25,538 bases of DNA from Bacteroidales bacterium UBA1217 (GTDB lineage: Bacteria; Bacteroidota; Bacteroidia; Bacteroidales; P3), in contig DBXH01000051.1 of the NCBI GenBank assembly GCA_002309335.1, positions 1 to 25,538 on the forward strand. Reading direction: 5' to 3'. This document shows positions 22,050-25,538 of the stretch, piece after piece. How positions within the stretch are numbered: the stretch's first letter is position 1; each line of letters opens with the position of its first letter. The notes beneath the pieces were generated by a model. That model saw only the letters and a program-made list of their open reading frames with translations. It made no database searches and was not told where the DNA came from. Both the position numbers and the translations under genes were made by a program.

Positions 22050-23234
22050 CTACATAGACAACACCTTAAATTCAACCCTACGGTTGCGCGCCCTACCCTC
22101 TTCTGTTGCATTTGTATCTATCGGCATAGTCTTGCCAAAACCTTTAAAATGAAGACGCTTAGGGTCGACACCCTTCGAAATAAGATAATCAACAACGGCC
22201 TTTGCTCTGTTCTCAGACAACCTTTGATTATAATCGATAGAACCGTGTCCGTCCGTGTGACCTCGCACCTCTATCTTCATAGAAGGGTGTGATTTAAGTA
22301 TTGCCAACAGATTTTGAAGCTCATTATATGATTGTTGTAACAATGTAGCCTTGTCGTAATCAAAGAATATGTTTTGCAGCACAAAGGTGGCTCCTACAGC
22401 AAAAGTATCAGATGCGGGTTCTACCTGTTTAATATTCTCTGTAACATTTATGGTATCAACGATTTTCGGTTCGTTGCATCCCAAACACACAACCGATACA
22501 TCATCTATATAATAATAGGCACCCGGCAGCAGGTAAGTCAATGAATCCAAATCAACTACATTAGACTGTGAAGCAGGAAAGAAATTTCCTATGGTCATAA
22601 ATTTCTCACCTCCTTTTGCAGTAAAAACACCGCTGACTTGCATCCATTTTTTTGTATCTGTTAAAACACGGTCGTAATCGTTAACCACTTGAGGTTCAAA
22701 ATAGGACGAAACGGTTTGTGAAACACCTTGGGTAAGATGTCTTATTTCCTTGTTCATCAACACGCTTCGAACAGTATCTCCCACTCTTTCATCAGTAAAC
22801 AAAGCCCCTATTGTAGCTACTGCTCCCGAAGAGTATTCTGAAAGACTGACATAAAACGACACCCTATACATCTCGCCAGCACGCAGAGGCTCAACCAACT
22901 GTGTCTGTAGATACTCCCTATAATCTGTCTTTGAACAATATATCCCGCAAAATCCATTTCCGAAATGAGCATCCTGTATTCCCAGTTTGTTTTTGGGCAC
23001 TCCACAATCACGCGAACCACATACATTATAATAGTCGGCCGAACCAGCAGTAGGCTGATACCAGGCATCTACTATTGTCAATGTGCCCAAAGCATCTATT
23101 TTTCGAGGACACTCACGAAATTCTTCAAACGATGGGTTATATACTAGATTTGGCGATAGTTTCGACTTTGATTGTGCATTAACAGAAAAGCCGTAACACA
23201 ACGCAACTGCCAATAGTACCCAACGTATTTTCAT
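22050..23234 (-). CDS. OmpA-family protein with N-terminal jelly-roll (NPSFE) domain
   Basis: 394 residues: a signal peptide (1-20, ending GFSVNA), then a ~230-residue domain beginning NLVYNPSFEEFRECP, with GVPKNKLGIQDAHFGNGFCG, YREYLQTQLVEPLRAGEMYR and a closing YYIDDVSVVCLGC. This is the carbohydrate-binding-like beta-sandwich pattern seen in Bacteroidota OmpA proteins of this type. A short linker leads to an OmpA domain (about 284-393: IFFDYDKATLLQQS, GHTDGHGSIDYNQRLSENRA, ARNRRVEF) that binds peptidoglycan. There is no obvious membrane barrel, so it is likely periplasmic or peripheral at the outer membrane. It starts eight bases after the glycosyltransferase stop codon and is the last gene of a purN-led operon. 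Its exact role and ligand are unknown. Confidence 0.87.
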   Translation of the reverse strand: MKIRWVLLAVALCYGFSVNAQSKSKLSPNLVYNPSFEEFRECPRKIDALGTLTIVDAWYQPTAGSADYYNVCGSRDCGVPKNKLGIQDAHFGNGFCGIYCSKTDYREYLQTQLVEPLRAGEMYRVSFYVSLSEYSSGAVATIGALFTDERVGDTVRSVLMNKEIRHLTQGVSQTVSSYFEPQVVNDYDRVLTDTKKWMQVSGVFTAKGGEKFMTIGNFFPASQSNVVDLDSLTYLLPGAYYYIDDVSVVCLGCNEPKIVDTINVTENIKQVEPASDTFAVGATFVLQNIFFDYDKATLLQQSYNELQNLLAILKSHPSMKIEVRGHTDGHGSIDYNQRLSENRAKAVVDYLISKGVDPKRLHFKGFGKTMPIDTNATEEGRARNRRVEFKVLSM

Positions 23235-23242
23235 ATCATTAA

Positions 23243-24391
23243 CTATTCATTTTCATTATTCTGCTTTACGCAGGTGTGCATCAGACTGTCCCACAGCAAA
23301 CGAGATGTCCGCTCCCAAGAAAACAACTCCCTCTGCCGTCTTCCTCGTTCAATCAAAACATTTCTTAATTCTTCATCTTCAACAATATCCAGCATTGCTT
23401 TAGCTATTTCATTCACCGATAATGGATTGACCAATATGGCTGCATCGCCCGCAACTTCTGGCATTGATGTAACATTTGAGGTTATTACAGCCGTTTCCGC
23501 ATAGAATGCTTCAAGAATAGGAATTCCAAAACCTTCGAATAAAGAGGCATAGACCAATGCCGTTGAAGCGCTCATCAAACGTGCCAAAACATCTGATTCT
23601 ATGTGACCTATGAAAACAACTTCCGACTTGTGATGCATATTGTCATACGCCTCGGCCAACTCTTCCTGCCACCAATAACGGCTTCCAACTACGACCAGAC
23701 GCATATCATCATCAGGCCTGTCGCATTTATATTTTTCAAAAGCCAAAAGGATGTTTGTCAAATTCTTGCGACGGGATATAGTGCCAACATAAATATAATA
23801 TGGTTTACCTCCTGCAAACTCTTTTCGCGTCAAAACCTTCTCGTCCTCGGAGGATGGATGGTAAAAACTGTGGGCACCATCATATACAACATCAATCTTC
23901 TTGGAATCAATATTGTATGTGTCTATAATATCTTGTTTGGAGAATTCAGAAACAGTTGCAATTCGGGTCGCATTTCTAGCAAATCTGGGGAAAAAATGCG
24001 TCATATACCGCTGGTGAGATGGACGCAAATAATCGGTTGCATGCTCAAAATTGAGATCGTGAATAACTGTCAAAGTAGGCACTGGGGTGCGCAGCGACAT
24101 CCATCCGTCAGGAGAAAGGAAAACATCAATTTTATATCGCCGCAAAGCCCTTGTTACACTCCATTCAAAAAACATATACCACAACAACGGATGACGAGCC
24201 TGTGGTATCAAGACAACCGGAGTTACATTCGATGCATATATAAACTGACTGTCTGGCTTCCTGTCAAAGAAGAAGAAGAAGTCGTGCTCTGGATGAGCAC
24301 ATACGATACGTTTTAACGTCTCAGCTGTAAACCAGCCGATACCGTCCAACCTATGAGGAAGCAACAAACGTGTATTGACAGCTATTCGCAT
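23243..24391 (-). CDS. Glycosyltransferase family 4-type enzyme (GT-B fold)
   Basis: 382 residues with two Rossmann-like halves. The N-terminal acceptor half starts MRIAVNTRLLLPHRLDGIGW and includes TLTVIHDLNFEHATDYLRP and TRIATVSEFSKQDII. The C-terminal donor half has YYIYVGTISRRKNLTNILLA (198-217), VVFIGHI and the E-x7-E motif EGFGIPILE (E286 to E294), followed by SNVTSMPEVAGDAAILVNP. This is the standard layout of retaining GT4 enzymes, which move a sugar from a nucleotide-sugar donor to a lipid or glycan acceptor at the cytoplasmic face. Donor and acceptor cannot be read off. It begins three bases after the purN stop codon, so it is co-transcribed. No other polysaccharide gene is nearby, which makes its pathway uncertain. 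Confidence 0.9.
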   Translation of the reverse strand: MRIAVNTRLLLPHRLDGIGWFTAETLKRIVCAHPEHDFFFFFDRKPDSQFIYASNVTPVVLIPQARHPLLWYMFFEWSVTRALRRYKIDVFLSPDGWMSLRTPVPTLTVIHDLNFEHATDYLRPSHQRYMTHFFPRFARNATRIATVSEFSKQDIIDTYNIDSKKIDVVYDGAHSFYHPSSEDEKVLTRKEFAGGKPYYIYVGTISRRKNLTNILLAFEKYKCDRPDDDMRLVVVGSRYWWQEELAEAYDNMHHKSEVVFIGHIESDVLARLMSASTALVYASLFEGFGIPILEAFYAETAVITSNVTSMPEVAGDAAILVNPLSVNEIAKAMLDIVEDEELRNVLIERGRRQRELFSWERTSRLLWDSLMHTCVKQNNENE

Positions 24392-24394
24392 TTC

Positions 24395-24991
24395 TTAATC
24401 TTGTTTTGGCATAGGTTTTTTCAAAACCACCGCTTCAATCACTCTCGGGAAATATTCTTTCTCCAGTAAATGTATCTTCGCTGCAATATCGTCAGCCGAA
24501 TCTGTCGGTAAAACAGAACAACGTGCTTGGAATAAAGTAGTTCCACAATCGTAACGATGATCTACGATATGGATAGTTATTCCTGTCTCCGTCTCATGAT
24601 TGGCGACCACAGCCTCGTGGACATTGTGGCCATACATTCCTTTACCGCCATATTTTGGCAACAAGGCTGGATGAATGTTAATCACACGATTGGGAAATGC
24701 TTTCAAAATATTTTCCGGAACCAGCAAAAGAAATCCTGCCAATATCACATAATCAATCTTGCGCTCGCGAAGGAAAGAGAGGACATCATCCGATTCCATA
24801 AAACTGCGTTTGTTGTAATAACGAGCCTCTATTCCTAACTTTTCAGCACGAGTGGCAACGTATGCATCACGCTTATTATAAATAATTACATTTACATTAA
24901 CGTCTGGATTACCAGAGAAATATTCGGCAATCTGTTGAGCATTAGTGCCGTTACCTGAGGCTAGAATTGCCAACTGAATCTGTTTTGGCAT
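24395..24991 (-). CDS. purN: Phosphoribosylglycinamide formyltransferase
   Basis: 198 residues catalysing the transfer of a formyl group from 10-formyltetrahydrofolate to GAR in purine synthesis. Visible features: the phosphate-binding loop ASGNGTN (11-17); the catalytic pair N105 and H107 in NIHPALLPKYGGKGMYG; and D144 in ITIHIVDHRYDCG. The length is close to the usual ~200 residues. It is the first gene of a tight minus-strand operon with the glycosyltransferase and the OmpA-family gene. It is divergent from acpP, an arrangement common in Bacteroidota. The -7 element TAAATTTGC at 25060-25068 is a suitable promoter. Confidence 0.95.
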   Translation of the reverse strand: MPKQIQLAILASGNGTNAQQIAEYFSGNPDVNVNVIIYNKRDAYVATRAEKLGIEARYYNKRSFMESDDVLSFLRERKIDYVILAGFLLLVPENILKAFPNRVINIHPALLPKYGGKGMYGHNVHEAVVANHETETGITIHIVDHRYDCGTTLFQARCSVLPTDSADDIAAKIHLLEKEYFPRVIEAVVLKKPMPKQD

Positions 24992-25059
24992 ACTTTATTA
25001 GTCTTTTTTGTTACATTTTTGCATCGTGAAAATACATTGTTTTTTCACAAAAAGAAAGT

Positions 25060-25068
25060 GCAAATTTA
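25060..25068 (-). promoter_or_regulatory. Candidate -7 element of the purN operon
   Basis: On minus TAAATTTGC, an exact TAnnTTTGC match about 70 bases before the purN start. No TTTG at the usual distance is seen. Confidence 0.6.
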
Positions 25069-25304
25069 TGAAAAAATAATGGATTATTACTAAAAAAACA
25101 GCTATTTTTTACTAACTACTGATTTATAAATAATTATCAGTATGGATATTTTATATATATTTGATATTCAAGCAAATTTTTATGCCTTAAAAGTACAAAT
25201 TTCAACAAAAAAATTACCATTTATATAACATTGTATCACAAATTGTTAATATATTTAACACTATAAAAGGGCCGAAAAATTTCGTCTATATGGTTTTTTT
25301 TTCG

Positions 25305-25313
25305 TTTCTTTGC
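25305..25313 (+). promoter_or_regulatory. Weak -7 candidate of acpP
   Basis: TTTCTTTGC differs from TAnnTTTGC at one base and lies 28 bases before the acpP start. A -33 box is not evident. Confidence 0.35.
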
Positions 25314-25341
25314 AAAATGTTTAATTCAAAAAAATAGAAAA

Positions 25342-25538
25342 ATGTCTGAAATTGCAACTAAAGTAAAAGCTATCATCGTTGATAAGCTTGGTGTCGATGA
25401 AAAAGATGTTACTCCAGAAGCTAGTTTCACAAATGATCTCGGAGCAGATTCGCTCGATACCGTTGAGTTAATTATGGAACTTGAGAAAGAGTTCGACATT
25501 CAGATTCCCGAAGCTGAAGCTGAGAAGATTGCCACCGT
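25342..25538 (+). CDS. acpP: Acyl carrier protein, 5' part (cut by the right edge)
   Basis: The first 65 codons of a small acidic protein: MSEIATKVKAIIVDKLGVDE, then the attachment motif NDLGADSLDTVELIMELEKE and FDIQIPEAEAEKIATV at the edge. S37 in GADSLD is the site for the 4'-phosphopantetheine arm that carries the growing acyl chain in type II fatty acid synthesis. The family is about 78 residues, so some 13 residues are missing. In Bacteroidota fabF usually follows; it lies outside the window. The gene is divergent from purN. Confidence 0.96.
   Translation, partial: MSEIATKVKAIIVDKLGVDEKDVTPEASFTNDLGADSLDTVELIMELEKEFDIQIPEAEAEKIAT

Larger units (their letters stand above)
24992..25341. 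other. Divergent intergenic region between purN and acpP
   Basis: About 350 bases of strongly A/T-rich DNA with promoter candidates for both sides. I see no further gene, RNA or repeat in it. Confidence 0.75.

Overview
The window looks like a chromosomal segment of a Bacteroidales (Bacteroidota) bacterium, probably a gut or rumen type. The basis is internal. Several genes are preceded by the Bacteroidota -7 promoter element TAnnTTTGC, and pgi has a full TTTG-N19-TAATTTTGC. The rpsU / tyrosine recombinase / hpf neighbourhood and the purN / acpP divergence match arrangements known from the group. The surface proteins (OmpA family, GEVED, FN3, tandem CDSYTW modules) are also typical. No tool was run, so all family names rest on reading motifs.

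Left half (1-14091, minus strand): one reading frame of at least 4,697 codons fills the region and runs off the left edge. It encodes a giant secreted surface protein. From the N-terminus it has a signal peptide, nine fibronectin III-like domains interleaved with GEVED, GDGWNG and other extracellular modules, an adhesin-type jelly roll, a CUB-like domain and three PKD/Ig-like domains. About 35 tandem ~55-residue CDSYTW...GCDS...LNLTIN modules follow. Part of the array carries a higher-order duplication of about 1.73 kb. The long plus-strand open frames across this region are antisense shadows. Immediately upstream, on the same strand, lies a nucleotidyltransferase-HEPN toxin-antitoxin type pair (14123-14865).

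Middle (14866-18900): hpf and a Xer-type recombinase gene on minus, then rpmB, rpsU and ssb on plus. The intergenic DNA holds four copies of a double-hairpin repeat, two in each orientation, plus a GGAGAACGGA-type minisatellite. It also holds an exactly repeated palindrome, TGACATTTTGTCA. hpf and rpsU have Shine-Dalgarno sequences, which is noteworthy in a phylum that mostly does without them.

Right part (18891-25538): pgi (minus) and an OmpA-family barrel gene (plus) diverge from an AT-rich promoter region. A compact minus-strand operon purN - glycosyltransferase - OmpA-family protein follows. acpP starts on plus and is cut by the right edge. Clear intrinsic terminators separate convergent or adjacent units at about 15570, 18200, 18860 and 22000.

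The most unusual content is the giant modular protein with its duplicated repeat array, and the inverted repeat elements bracketing the recombinase gene.
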